DNA of 64,000 nucleotides from Piper betle (taxonomy: Eukaryota; Streptophyta; Magnoliopsida; Piperales; Piperaceae): positions 1-64,000 of the forward strand of contig JAURVB010000749.1 in NCBI GenBank assembly GCA_033002965.1, read 5' to 3'. Under the pieces are notes generated by a model, which saw only the letters and a list, made by a program, of their open reading frames with translations, had not been told where the DNA came from and did no database searches. Below are positions 33,694 through 46,300 of this stretch, in pieces. The number at the start of each line of letters is the position of its first letter. Position 1 is the stretch's first letter. A program made the position numbers and the translations under genes.

Positions 33694-35006
33694 AAGGTCA
33701 GCTTTTGGAACAAATTGAAGGGATACGTCAAATTGGAAGCCTGAAAATTTCTTAGGTTAGAATACAGCAAATGCCATTGGAGTCGCAGCCTACAAGTTGT
33801 AAAGCAGGCATCATCCGCTAGATTATTTGGAATTTTGTATCATACCCAGTGAAGCAATTGTGAACTTCATAATCTTTTTGACGCTTTCAAACTAACAAGT
33901 GTTGTAGATTGAACTTTTGGTTTCTAATACGAGGATGACATTGCAAAATAATCTCGTGAATGGCTTTTTGAACATAATACCCAATGTCTTAGTACGTACT
34001 TTGGAACCATTCCTTTGTCTCAACCATTTGAAGCTTGCATAGAAATGAAAATGGAGTTGGAGCACATTTATTTGTAACTCAGATATCATTTGGAATCAAC
34101 CGATCTTCTAGCTGCTAAGAGCTTGTTTTGAATCGCATGGAGATGCAGAGTATCTCAAGATGATAGAATGAGCAATATGATTGTGCATTGGAGACAGACC
34201 CAAGAGTTTCGGCTGTGTTATCATTTTGTCTGTGGCTGTATTTTTTTCTACAGGCTTTCAACCAAGATGCCACTCGAAGTGTTTCAACTTTCAACCTCTC
34301 TTGGTCTTTCCATTTCAACAACTTGATGCCGAACGCACCATTGAATGACCAAGAAAAAAGTAATCATCATACATACAATACATTAACCATTTACAATGCC
34401 ATACATTCGATTCATATATATATAAACAGCTTCTTGCCAACCACCACTATCATATGATTCATACTGTAAACTTTGAAAAAGATAGTTCTGACTCGAGCAT
34501 GCCAAAGGGAAGAGGTCGATTCAAGTATATATGTATATATACACTTTTCAGCTCCCTGGCTTTTCAGTTCACTTGCTCACAAGTCATCATATGGCCACTA
34601 CTACCCTCCAAACATTGCTGTTCCTCGCCTGGCAGACAAAAAACCAGGATTTCAGCTGCAAGAAACACTTTAAAAGACTCCAATCAACCTTTCACGCGTC
34701 CTTGTCTCCAATAATGGAAGGTAATCAACCAGCCAGGCCTTGCAATCACAATATCTCGTAGACTAGAAATTAAGCCAGATTGGAATTACCCTGCTTCCTG
34801 CTCAGCTCACCCGATTGTCCTCTCAAATCAAATATCTGACATATGGAATTGAAACCCAGATGAAGAAAATTATCTGGTTAGCCAGATAGCTATTTGGTCA
34901 GAAGCTGTACTCTACTATGATAAGAAGCAGCTAGCAATCACACTTCATCTTCCTAATTAATATGATGATGATCAGAAACACATACTTATAATATTAGTAT
35001 GATTTT
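33694..35006. other. Intergenic region between convergent ALMT and PADRE genes
   Basis: This contains the 3' untranslated regions of both genes. Short open frames on both strands carry no recognised domain. I see no further gene. Confidence 0.6.
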
Positions 35007-35549
35007 CTATCTGTACATCAAAAGATCCTCTTCCGTTTCTTGTATGCAATCCAACGTAGGCCTCCACACAATTCCTCCACTACGTTTACTACTCCTAACC
35101 GACCTCTGATGACCACCCAACAGTTTGCTCCTACATAGCATCTTTTCAGAACTCCGGACAGGACTAGAAAGGTTGTCTTTGTCCTTCCCAAGTACTTCTC
35201 CTCCAACCTCTGGCTTAGGTGGTAGCCTTTGTTCTTTTGTTGCTGATGTTGTAGGCGTCTTCTTGGGCTTCGACTTGGATTGTTTGCGAAGATGGTAGGT
35301 GGGTACGAGGAGGTAGATCTTGCCTCTTTGCAGCTCTGTTTCCGGGTGCAAGAAGGAAGGTCTCTGTTTCACAATGGCCTCGCATATGGGCTGGGCAAGA
35401 ACATGCTTGGGGTTGGCCTTCATCACCTCGCCGGCGGTGATCCGGCCACTGTACTCCTCCACCCTGCCGTCTGCATGGAGCACCCTCACCACGTCAAGTG
35501 CTCCACAAGGAAGCATGCACGCTATGCAGCATCTGAGGGTGTTGCCCAT
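35007..35549 (-). CDS. PADRE (DUF4228) domain protein
   Basis: A single exon of 180 codons plus stop. The PADRE family is plant-specific and often stress- or pathogen-induced; its biochemical role is not established. Residues 1 to ~70 form the domain: MGNTLRCCIACMLPCGALDV, then VVRVLHADGRVEEYSGRITA, GEVMKANPKHVLAQP and the closing LQRGKIYLLVPTYHL. The tail (from about residue 85) is basic and serine/proline-rich, probably disordered. The ATG at 35549 was preferred to the in-frame upstream ATG at 35726 because the family begins MGN. That start also gives a Gly-2 N-myristoylation signal followed by Cys-7 and Cys-8, which could be palmitoylated; membrane attachment is inference. It is convergent with ALMT. 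No damage is seen. Confidence 0.93.
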   Translation of the reverse strand: MGNTLRCCIACMLPCGALDVVRVLHADGRVEEYSGRITAGEVMKANPKHVLAQPICEAIVKQRPSFLHPETELQRGKIYLLVPTYHLRKQSKSKPKKTPTTSATKEQRLPPKPEVGGEVLGKDKDNLSSPVRSSEKMLCRSKLLGGHQRSVRSSKRSGGIVWRPTLDCIQETEEDLLMYR

Positions 35550-36960
35550 GATCTCTTCTTCTTCTTGTGGGCAGGCTTGGATTGCTGTTCTTATGAAGGT
35601 GAGGAGAAGATGGCAGAGAGGGGATCGGCGCCTAAAGTGGGGCCTTTGTGTTCCCTCGATGGCAACTCTTGGGATTATAGAATAATAAGGGGGAGGAGGA
35701 GGAGGTGGAGTGGAGTAGATGGCCACGGACCATCTCCATCCCTCCTTTCAAAAAACGGCTTTAAATTTGTCTTGTTTTTTGCTCGCAGTGAAAGTAACAA
35801 CAATCACCACAAAGTTGGAAAAGAGATGAAAAGAAAGGGTGCAGTTGCAGATCCATGAAAAGGTATCTCTTGGGAGAGAAAAAAATGTAAATAAAAAAGT
35901 TGTCATATGTGCGTATGTACAAGTGTGAAGTGTATGTGCTCAAGTGACATATATATATATATATATATCAACTGGCCTAACCCAGTAATATATTTGGTAA
36001 ATGGTTGGTAAGACAGAAATTTTGGGCATAGAGAAATTTACTCCAGCTTTTTACAAAAAAAAAAAACTGTGCAAGCAAGAGACAAGGAAATATTGGGGAT
36101 GGATCAGGTGGCTCGTTGTTTGAGGGCCAAAATGGGTGGGATATGTATGGGGTTGGCGAGTACAGTGATCGGTGTGGATGGGGGCGAGTTTTATTATAAG
36201 CGAAGGACAGCACAAAGAATGTTGGTGTTGGTGCAATTATGTGTGTGTGTGAAGAATGACGGCAAAAGGTCGGCACCCGGCCATGGCTCTCTCTTTCTCT
36301 CTGCACGTGAAGTAGAACATGCATGCTGGCCTTACCCATTGGAGAAGATAAATCTTATGACCTCCACTTTATAATATAATTGCATTATAGTTTTTGTTCA
36401 TATCTCGGTATATAAATTTATTCTTCAGTTTTTTTTTTTTAACGACAGATTTTCACTTCCGGGCCTGGTTGCAGAGCTAATTCAGCTCTATGCTTCATTT
36501 GGTTGGATGATGTTAGATGATATTTATATTTAGGAGCATTGACCTTGTTGCAAGCTTCAAGGCTCCAAGCTAGCTAGCTAGCTAAAAATGTGAGTATATT
36601 TAATGATTATATATACTTATTAGGTCACTTTGGTTGGCATTAAAATAATGTAAATAAAAAAATTTTATATAAAATGGAAATGTAATGCAGTGAAATATAT
36701 AAAATGGAAATGTAGTGCAGTGAAATGACATAAATAATGCTTAACCTTATTTCATAACGTTGGTGGAAAATATGGGTGGATAATGTATGTATTGCATGAT
36801 TCAAAAGATATTATCCATATTTTTATCCTTTGCTCAATTTTTTGAACAAAAAGTTGATTAGATTTTGGTAGGAAATTATTGGAAATTGTGACTTCATCAA
36901 CATTTTTCACGGGTCCCATTCAAATAACCTTAGCCCCACCCTTGCATCACGGAAAGGTAT
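35550..36960. other. Upstream region of the PADRE gene; no gene seen
   Basis: The first ~400 bases probably hold the PADRE leader and promoter on the minus strand. A pure AT dinucleotide run lies at 35950-35977. Beyond 36000 there are only short frames without domains, plus a ~35-bp imperfect tandem duplication near 36668-36727 (core AAAATGGAAATGTA, G or A variant, then TGCAGTGAAAT). Confidence 0.5.
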
Positions 36961-36984
36961 ATCACTAGTAATTGCGTCTTTCTA

Positions 36985-39180
36985 AAAAGAATACAACTAT
37001 CTACTAGCGGAGAGAGCCCTCTTAAAAGGAATTGTATTTCTCCTAAAGGATAGGAGTCGCCAAAAATATGTTCGGGCACAGGATTGTCCGTCCCCTCGAA
37101 TCGGTTCTTTAGTGATTCGAGGTTTAAAGGTTCGGTGGGACCGAGGCGCCCTTGCCGCGCAAAGAGATAGTGCGATGAAAATAGAGAATATTACAACACG
37201 TGAAGTGTCCTTAGGAGTTTTACATAGTTCCTTAAGGTTCAATCCTAGAGTCCACGGTGAGAATGGTACTCACAATCCACTATTTCTCCTTTGATTTTTA
37301 CAAGTTACACAAAATAGTGAATTTTTGCCGCCTTTAGATAAATTTGCTCTGATACTAGAAGCCTTCAAATTATTTTTAAGAGTGTGGATAGGCTGAACCA
37401 GGCCGTTCTGGGTTGGTTCAAACCAAACAAATGCGGGATCGGACCGGACCTTCTGTGTGCGCCAATCTACGGGTCGTGTACTGTACACCAGCTCCAATTC
37501 GGGTCGCGGGTGGTCACGAACGCAGTCACGGTCTAGATCTGGTCACGGGTCTGCGAGTAAATGGCTGGTCACGGATCCGTCGAATCTTGTGGACGCAGCA
37601 GAAGTAAACGGGCACGACAGACCCGGCTACGGCGTGACGCGGCGGCGCTTTTGGGGCTCCGGCGGCGGCTTTTCCGGCAGCTGAATGGTGGCGGAGTTCG
37701 CCCAAAACTGTAGAGCTCAGAATGGTGAAGGTCTTGGCGGTGGTCCGACAGTCAGCGGCGGCTCCGGTCGGTCGGTCGGATGCCGGAAAGCTAGACACTT
37801 TTGTGCACTTTTGTGCTACGCTGCTCCGATCGGTCACTTCTCAATTTTTTCCGGCGACCTCAGCGACGAACTCCGGCGGATCTCGGCTTGGGCTTGTAGA
37901 TCATTTCTCCACCTTCACTTGATCGCAACGGAAGGTCTGGGAACGACCGGCGCCGATCGAAAAACCGCCGCGAAATCAGCTCTCCGCGACTATTTCCGCT
38001 CTGTTTTCTGCTTTTTCCTCTGGTCGGATGGGTCTCTTCCTGGCTTTTCTCCGGCGACTGCAATGGCGAACACCGGCGAAGCTCACTTTGGGTTTGTAAA
38101 ATACTCCTCCTTTTTCACTTTGGTCACCACTTTGGGGCCGGTAACTACCGGAGGTGGTCGGAAAACCGCCGCGAAATCATCTCTCTGTGACTGTTTCTGC
38201 TCTGTTTTCTGCTTTTTCCTCCGGTCGGATGGGTCTCTTCCTGGCTTTTCTCCGGCGACTGCAATGGCGAACACCGGCGAAGCTCACTTTGGATTTCGAG
38301 ACCACTCCTCCGTCTTCACATTTCACTCCACGGCGGCGCTGGGAACGGCCGTCACTGGTCGAAAAAACCAGCGAAATCTGCTCTCCGTTGCTTTGTTTTC
38401 CGCCTTCTCCCTCCCTTCTCTGGTGGGGTGCTTCGTGGCGATTTCCCAGCGATGACAGGAGTCTCCGGCGGCAAGTCCTTGAGGCGTTGTGTAGGGGGCA
38501 CTTCAAGCTTCACGCCCGTGGTCTCGGACTGGTCCAATACGGCCAATGTTGTCCAAAAAATTGGACGCTGAACCTGCAAAACAGAGATGCTATCTTCTTC
38601 TTCATTGCCGGCGGGTTTGGGCACAGCTTTGGCTGGCGGCTTGGCTTTGAGGGAAGTGAGGGAACACTGGGAATGGAGAGAGGTCTTGGACGGACATTGG
38701 CGTTGGAGACCTTGCTTCACCGGTCTTCTCCTCTTCTCACGGCAATGGCGACAACTTCACAGCAGAGTCTTTATTCCGGCATGTGCAACAGCAGCAAGGT
38801 AGGTTTCATCTTCAAGGTTTGGCAATAAATGGAGATGGGTCTCCTCCGGCACTATGGAAATGTTTCTCCTTGGCAATGCTTCACAGAAAAGATGGCGGTG
38901 TGGTTGGCCAGGGGTCGCCGGAGATAAATCTCTGGCGAGGGGCTCTTCCCCTGTTCTTTCTTCTATTTCTCTTCTTTTCAACGTACGAGCCCCCTTTTTC
39001 CAATACGTCGGGCTTTGTCTTTTATAGAGTTTTCCACGCTTCTTCTGTTTCGAGATTACAGGCGTGGGATCATAAACCGTCAGGATTTTCCACCCAAATT
39101 CTCTCCTTCAGTTTTGAATGACGGAGACTTTTTCTCTTGTAATCTCCTCTGGCAGTTTTAGAATAGCATGGACCAATTCT
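36985..39180 (-). mobile_element. LTR retrotransposon end with GC-rich LTR and internal repeats
   Basis: GCTCTGATACTA (37346-37357) is the complement of a near-perfect tRNA-Met primer-binding site (TAGTATCAGAGC on minus). The DNA to its right, about 37360-39180, is then the 5' LTR of a minus-strand element, and 36985-37345 is its leader. The proposed LTR has a TATA box on the minus strand (CTATAAAAG, about 39019-39027) and ~200-bp tandem repeats. No gag or pol reading frame follows to the left, so the element is truncated or non-autonomous. LTR outer ends and target duplications were not resolved. The long open frames here are unlike known proteins and are probably incidental to GC richness. 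Confidence 0.6.
37851..38460. repeat. ~200-bp tandem repeat, three units
   Basis: Units start at 37851, 38051 and 38252 (periods 200 and 201), each beginning with CCGGCGAC. The end of unit 1 and the ends of unit 2 share GGGTCTCTTCCTGGCTTTTC. The starts of units 2 and 3 are almost identical (CCGGCGACTGCAATGGCGAA); unit 1 starts and unit 3 ends diverge. The array lies within the proposed minus-strand LTR. Confidence 0.88.
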
Positions 39181-39216
39181 TCAGAAATTATACACGTGGC
39201 CGGATAAATACGTGCA

Positions 39217-39218
<2 letters not shown>

Positions 39219-39253
<35 letters not shown>

Positions 39254-39266
39254 TATATATATATAT
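39219..39266. repeat. (AT)n microsatellite
   Basis: An AT run interrupted once by TCA near 39251. Confidence 0.97.
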
Positions 39267-39269
39267 AGA

Positions 39270-40336
39270 TAAAATAAATTATTTAGTATCAGCAATAGCT
39301 GTATATAATATTATTAGGAACATGCAAATCTAGTCCATCCAAATTATATGACTATTTTTTGTGACTTGGGGCTCAAATTCAATACAAATATAACTGACAC
39401 AAGAAAATAAGCTATTGCTTATAATAATTTTTTCCAAAAAGAAATTACTTGATATCAGAAAAGAAAAAAATCCGTCAACTTGACCACAAGTTTTTTCTTC
39501 CAAAAAGTCAGGCGGGCGGCATTTCTATTCCCTAGTAGCTTACCACACTTTGATTTCCTGAACAATTTTATAAAATGATTTAAGTTCTGAATTCAAATAG
39601 TAATAATTCTACTTTCATATCCAAAAAAAAAAATTTTATCTACCGAGTCGATGCAATTTTTGACCTAAAGTGGAAAAAGGCACCATAATTTGGAACCTTC
39701 AATTATGGAAAAAGAGGTCCCCTGTTAGTTAAATTAACAAAAACCCATCAAATTTGTACCGAGTCTGATTCTAATAAGAACATTATAAAATCTTTGTTCA
39801 TTCCATTGAAACATTTCATGACTAGAAAGATGAACGGGTTTATACTTTGTATCATATAGAAATTTGGCAACCCTCTCTACTGGCAGGTTACCTTCCCTAG
39901 TTCATTTTTCTAACAAAGAAAAAAAAATTCTATAGAAGGTTTAATAAGCAGTCAGTTTAACAGAACTTCTCTTTTGTTCGTTTCACAGCAAACTTTCATT
40001 GCATCACACTTAAAAAAATCATATGCTTCACTAAATATTTTGACTTTGTTTGCTTTTGTAAGTTAATGCTATATACATTGTAATGTATATCAAAGTCACC
40101 ATGCATGGAATTAGCTTACACTCTTTGCCACCATGATAATTGAGTTTCCAGCAAGATCTGCGACAACAAATTCTGAAGTTTGTTTGACTCGATCCTACAC
40201 ACTTTGATGGTACATCTCTCTTTCATTTCACAGACGAGGAATTCTATTGACTTGTCACGTTTCATCTCTGTACATGAATTACTTCTTTCTCTCCACATCA
40301 CATGAGGGGAGCAACTAAAACTGTGCCGTCAGAAGT
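39270..40336. other. Intergenic; 3' flank of the transmembrane RING gene
   Basis: AT-rich DNA with no coding exon. The last part before 40337 is presumably the 3' untranslated region of the minus-strand gene. Confidence 0.55.
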
Positions 40337-43300
40337 CTATACATCAAAAACAGGCAAGAGCTCCTCAATGGCCACTCTACAGATGGGGCACACTTGACAT
40401 TTCTCACAACAAGAACTGGTAAAACACCACAACCATATTCAATTATCATAACTGAAATAAACTCAAATGAAAAATTAGAGTAATGATATACCCGCAGAGA
40501 ATGCGATGCCTGCAAGGCAATAGTACCATGCTTATCCCCCTTGAATAGCATATTCTACATAGCAGTTTTTCCTGATGATATACACGACAGTATCATAATA
40601 TGGTAATACGTCTCCAAACGATATTCACAGGAAAGACAATCGATTTCAATATAGCGCACATACTATATGCATGAGACATCAAAACAGGGGCCGCTTAAGC
40701 TTATAATCTACAGCAACAAAAAATAACGGCATACTCTGGGCAAATTAATCATAGAATAAAAATAAAAAAATTTTAAAAAACTTCTAAGCACATTACATTC
40801 TGCAGTCTTTCGTATTCTTGCTGGCTAAATTTTGTTTTTTCAACTTGTTCTCCTAATGCTGCTTGAAGTCTCCATACCTGGTGAGGAACATAACCTATAA
40901 ATTGGAGTTCAAAACTATAAGACAAGACAAGGGACTTTTCCAAGCAACCGTCTAGAAATGCAAAGGGGATACACGCACCTCCTCGGTGAGATCCTTCTTT
41001 GGCATTTTCTTAACCACCTCAGGTGGATAACCACAAAATGTATTATATCTGCAGCAAATTAGAATATGATATATAAACATCTGCAACCAAATAGCCGGGT
41101 ATATTTCACCAGTTAGTATATACAATCTGAAGTACTACTGCTATTCCCAATTGAAATAATTATGAGCTATTATGTCCCTTGTGTAAATGTCTGACGATAT
41201 GTGAATTCAAGTGACTCCAAAGCAAAAGAAGTCCTGAACACCGCCCTTGAAGGGCCAAAAATAAAAGATAAAATGAAATTGAATAGCCAATGTGTCATCG
41301 ACAAAAAAACAGTCACCCGTATAAATTGAGATTCATATATTTGATGGAAAAAAAACTTACCCAACAGCTTCAGCATGAAAAAGTTTAGCTTGCTCCTTAT
41401 TTCCTTCATCAATTGACCACCATCCCAGAAGCCTAAAATGATGCCATAAAAAGATCCAGCAGTCATCCTGCTTGTATCAAATAGATTCCAATAGAAGACA
41501 GAAATTACCTTGAACCATGACGCATAAAACCAAAACATTCGTGCACTCTGGGTGAGAATACATGATATCTTCCGGTCCCAGATCCACTGCGTAACAGAAG
41601 AACAATCTTCTCCACCATTCTAGACATGGAAAACAACACACCAGCACCTTGAAGAAGAAAAATAGGAGCAAATAATGCAGGCAGTGGAATATACCGAGCA
41701 TTGGAAGGAGTTCCCTGAGAATATTCAGGCAAAACACATTAGCAATTTAATCAATCAAAGGGTTACTGGAAGCCTCTATAAATTCAATGGTCAGTACAGT
41801 TACCTCCAAACGCATGCAGACAAGGACCTGAAAAGTAATAATAGGGATTTTCATTATATGGCCACCTAAGTTCTGAAGCCCACATAATCGGTCTGGATCC
41901 TGATCTTCATCCTGTGAAACTACCAGACCACCATTCCAATCAAGATATCTGACAGATGTTGAAGATGATCCAGAGTTCGCAATATTAAGTTTACTATGAA
42001 TCACTGGATTTGACCACTTTGTGCAAACAATAAATGCAAAGCATTCTGCAATGCTGTATAAACCCAAAGAAGAAAATAACGACAGTTGCCTTTTAAAAAC
42101 GGGAGACAAGGACATGCTATAGTTCTTACAGTACCCAAAATTGATGAACACGCCCCACCAGCCCAGAGCAACTAAAACACCTGCATGTGTTGCAAAAAAA
42201 TGAAACAGAATACTCACACTTCCAATTTTGAGGAGAAATAAACAGAAACAGTGAAACTAGGGCATTACATTTTTGTGTATGTACTTTTTTGTCAAAACCA
42301 AAGGATGCCCCTACATGAGATCACACAAGAGGAGTATATTCATGCTAAACCAATGCTTACCACACAGTTTCAGAAGAGTAAATGTTGTGGCAGAAGTGAA
42401 AAACACCATAGAGATTGCCACCCAGAAATGCTGCAGAAACGCCAACAAGTAACATAATCACTACAAAAAAAAAAAAATTGTATTGAAGGTAATCTAGAAT
42501 TCTCACACCAATGGATGATTATTCCACCTCACCAACACAAAAGATGTAGGGAATCAGAGTTCAGAAAGTACTAAACAGGATAAAACGAAGATAAGAATAC
42601 ATGCATTACTGTAGATGCCATTGATCCCAACTTTCCCTCACACCCACACCATCAAACACAAAAACTCGTAAGATAATTAGAGACACTAGAATCATCAAAT
42701 TGAAAATAACATCAATAGATGCAAATTATTTATTCTAGGAGGACAAGCTTACTGGAAGTGCTTCCCATATGGCTTCGCCACACATGCTTTCTTCATCGCC
42801 TGGCATTAATGCACGACACATCCTAAAAGGGAATATCATATCACATTTTTCTCACAATCATAGTCAGCAAAATAACAAAAATTATGAAAATTATGTCAAT
42901 ACTTGTGCAAAAGCTATTAGAACTTACTGAAGTATTGAGTATTGGTCACCAGTATTATTATTTAATAAAAAAAATTTACCAAACAAAATGAAGCCTATCT
43001 TGAAGCAACATTATCATTCAAGATGTTACAGTGCATACACCTTTATTATGCGTAGCAACAAAAAATTAAAACATAAACAAAAAGACAGAATGCTATTTCT
43101 AAAATGCAACACTAATTCAGGAGTACTTTTTTTGGCAAACAGCTACACTGGCATCAACGTACACCCATACACCTTCAAAGAATAAGTTTGAACAACCAAA
43201 GACTAAAAGTCATGATTTGGTAATGAAATAGAGTGGAGGTTCTACACAGTCACATGATTTCCGATGGTCATTTCCACCGTTCACCTTCTACAAGACAAAA

Positions 43301-46300
43301 GCACAGACAGGGAAGAGCTTGCAACAAGGCTTAGCCCATTCACATTTTCTACATAAATATGTACCTGACATTGTCAATCAGAATGATGACTTCAAACGCA
43401 AATAGTGGAAAGAAAACAGTCTTCAAACTTATTGCTGGATCATCATGAACTGAAGAAAAAGAAAACAATTTTGAAGAGATTTAGGAGCAGTCCAGTGCTT
43501 AGTTTCTACCAACTTGATAATCTTGATCTTTATGTATATACGATATATTTACAAGTTAAATTTGTCAATCGTATATGAAAATACGGGAAAGAGACAAATA
43601 CCATTGATGCTCTCCAAATATATGCACAGAAGCAATTCAAATGCAACAATCAAAGGTGTGGCAGCAATGGTATGGCAAGGTGCCCACTGCACAAGAAAAA
43701 GACAGACTACAATATCATCTTGTGGCAGATTGTCTATGCCAGAGTGAAGTTCTGGTGAGAAACTTGATCTGAAAGAATTAATATGCTCATACATGACGAC
43801 CATGTGGCAATGATGGAGCCGGCAGGGAAAATCTTCCTCTTGCGACAGTTGCATGGAAAAGCCATACTGGGAAAAAAATTGACCTGCACAATAAAGGAAA
43901 TAATACGTATAAGTTATTAAGCAAGAAACAGAAAAAAAGATACATATCTCAACTAATCCAACACTAATTGTGCATCATTAGATGTTTTATTTAATCCTTC
44001 AATATCTAAGCACCCTATCAGTTAATATGGACACATAATTTGTAACAATGCAAAAAAAAATGTGTAAATTTAACCACACAAATAACCTTATGTTCTCAAA
44101 ACTAATCCTTGGAGAGCCCTATTTCAATTCTTCAATTGCTAATGTAAGCACACTCTCGGCTAATAATATGAACACATAGTTTGCAAAATATCAGAAGAAA
44201 TGGGTAAATATAGGCACAAAGGCAACATTTTGATTATGATTGACAATCTTGACGTATTTTCTATTGGAGTTTTATTTTAAAACCAACACTGCACTACGAG
44301 GTTGTAAATTAGTCCTAGAGCCTAGGCTAGTGCCCGAGTGCTATAAGTTGGAAAAAATTCTAGTAGCTAGCGTCCAGGCTAGCTCCAGGGCACTAGCATA
44401 CGGTTATGATCAACACCGGTTTATTTTTCTGACTTTTTATACAATATTTCCTCGAAAGGTGACATCTTTTGAAGTATTTCTTCTCCTCTTCAATCCATCT
44501 CCCTCAAGTGGTGATTTTGAAGAGATTTTAGGTGTTCATCCTAAGCTTACTAAAGTCTTCTTCAACAATCTTACAGTGTGACTACAGGTGTATATTTTAT
44601 TTGCTACACTCACAGGGGAAGAAATCCATTGTATCTTGTATACAAATTACCGGTAGAAGATCCTAGTGTAAAGGGTGGTAATTTTGTATTGAAGTAAGCG
44701 TCTAGTACGTGCCTTGGATTTATGTTTTCTTCATCGAATTGTCTATTTTTTGTGGCTCCATTCTATCATGTGTGCAATTTCCAATATTCTTCTATATTTT
44801 TCAACAATTTCAATACAAAATTACTTGTGGAATTTGCATAATAGGTATTGATAAGACTGTGAAGCCTAAGAAATTTATTGGAAAGGATTTTAATACATGG
44901 CAAAAAAGATGATTTTTTGGTTGAAAACTCTGAAAATTTTCTACATTGTGCTTGGGTTAGAGGACAATGTTATTGATCATGAACCTTGTAGAACCACAAG
45001 TAGAGATAAGTTTGAGAAGAATGATTACTTGTGCATTGGACAGATTTTAAGTGCTCATAATGATACATTGTGTGATCTCTATTGTGAAACCAATTCATCT
45101 AAGGAGTTGTGGGAGTCCCTAGAGAATAAGTATGGAAAAGAAGATATAGGGGATGAGAAGTATGTTGTGGGAGAGTACTTCGACTTCAAAATGGTTGAAG
45201 AAAAATCGGTACATGAGCATGCATATGAAGTTCAAAACCTTGTAGCCAAAATTGTAGCAAAAGGTATTCCAATTGATGAAAGACTACAAGTTCCAGCCCT
45301 TATCGATATATTTCCTCCTTTGTGGAATGACTTTCAAGTCAATCTCAAACATTAAAGAGAAGTTTTGACAATGGATGATTTGATGTCTTCTATTCAAATT
45401 GAAGAGAAACATAAAGAGAAAAATAAGAAATTACAGGTTTCTACTATTAGGGAGATTGACCGGAATGCAAATATTGTTCAAAGTAAAAAGCCTAACTTGA
45501 AGAGGAAAAAGTTCAAAAAAGGTGAAGCCTCGATCTCTAAAAAAGATGCTCCATGGAAAAAGCAAAAGAGTGACAAAACTTATTATGTGAGTAGCAAAGT
45601 AGGGCATTTTGCTAGAAATTGTATTCACAAGAAAGATTGTAAGGAAGAGAAAGGTGCCCCAAAGTCACAAGCTAACGTTGTTACAACCGGTTTGGGTAAA
45701 GTTGGATTGAATAATACAAGGCTAGTCATAACAAATTTTGAAATTAATTTTGCTAGCTCTTCATTAAATTGGTACATAGATACAGGTGCTAATGTCCATG
45801 TTTGCTACAATGTCTACTTTTTCTTCCTACCAGAGAAGGAAAGAGAAAGTAGATGTGATGGGCAACTCCTCTAATGCTAGAATGCATGGAATAGGCAAGT
45901 AACTTTAAAGTTCACATTCGGCATGGGAGGCTTGGCTTTGTGAACTATAACACTATTAATCGTATGATTCAATTTGGTTTAATTCCTATTTATGATATTT
46001 CTTTAGTTACTAGATGTAATATATGTGTTCAATCTAAGAGGCCTATAAAGCCTTTTCCTCAATCACGTAGTGAGACGACATTACTTGAGTTAAAACATTT
46101 TGATATTTGTGAGATGGACGTGTGTTGACTCGTAGAGGAAAACTTTATTTTATTACGTTTATTGATGAGTTCTCACGATATTGTTATGTTTATTTGCTAA
46201 AAAGAAAATATAAAGCTTTTGGTCATTTTAAAATATATAAGAGAAAAGTAGAGAATCAAAGAGGCTCTAAAGTTAAGAGCCTTGGATCAAATCAAGGAGA

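Noticed and set aside
35280..35858. 192-codon plus-strand frame
   Set aside because: It is antisense to the PADRE gene, whose domain is unmistakable on the minus strand.
37685..38828. Long overlapping open frames (256 and 224 codons) as a novel repeat protein
   Set aside because: The repeats are in GC-rich DNA between a primer-binding site and a TATA box of a proposed LTR, the frames on both strands are open, and unit starts diverge without codon-like conservation.
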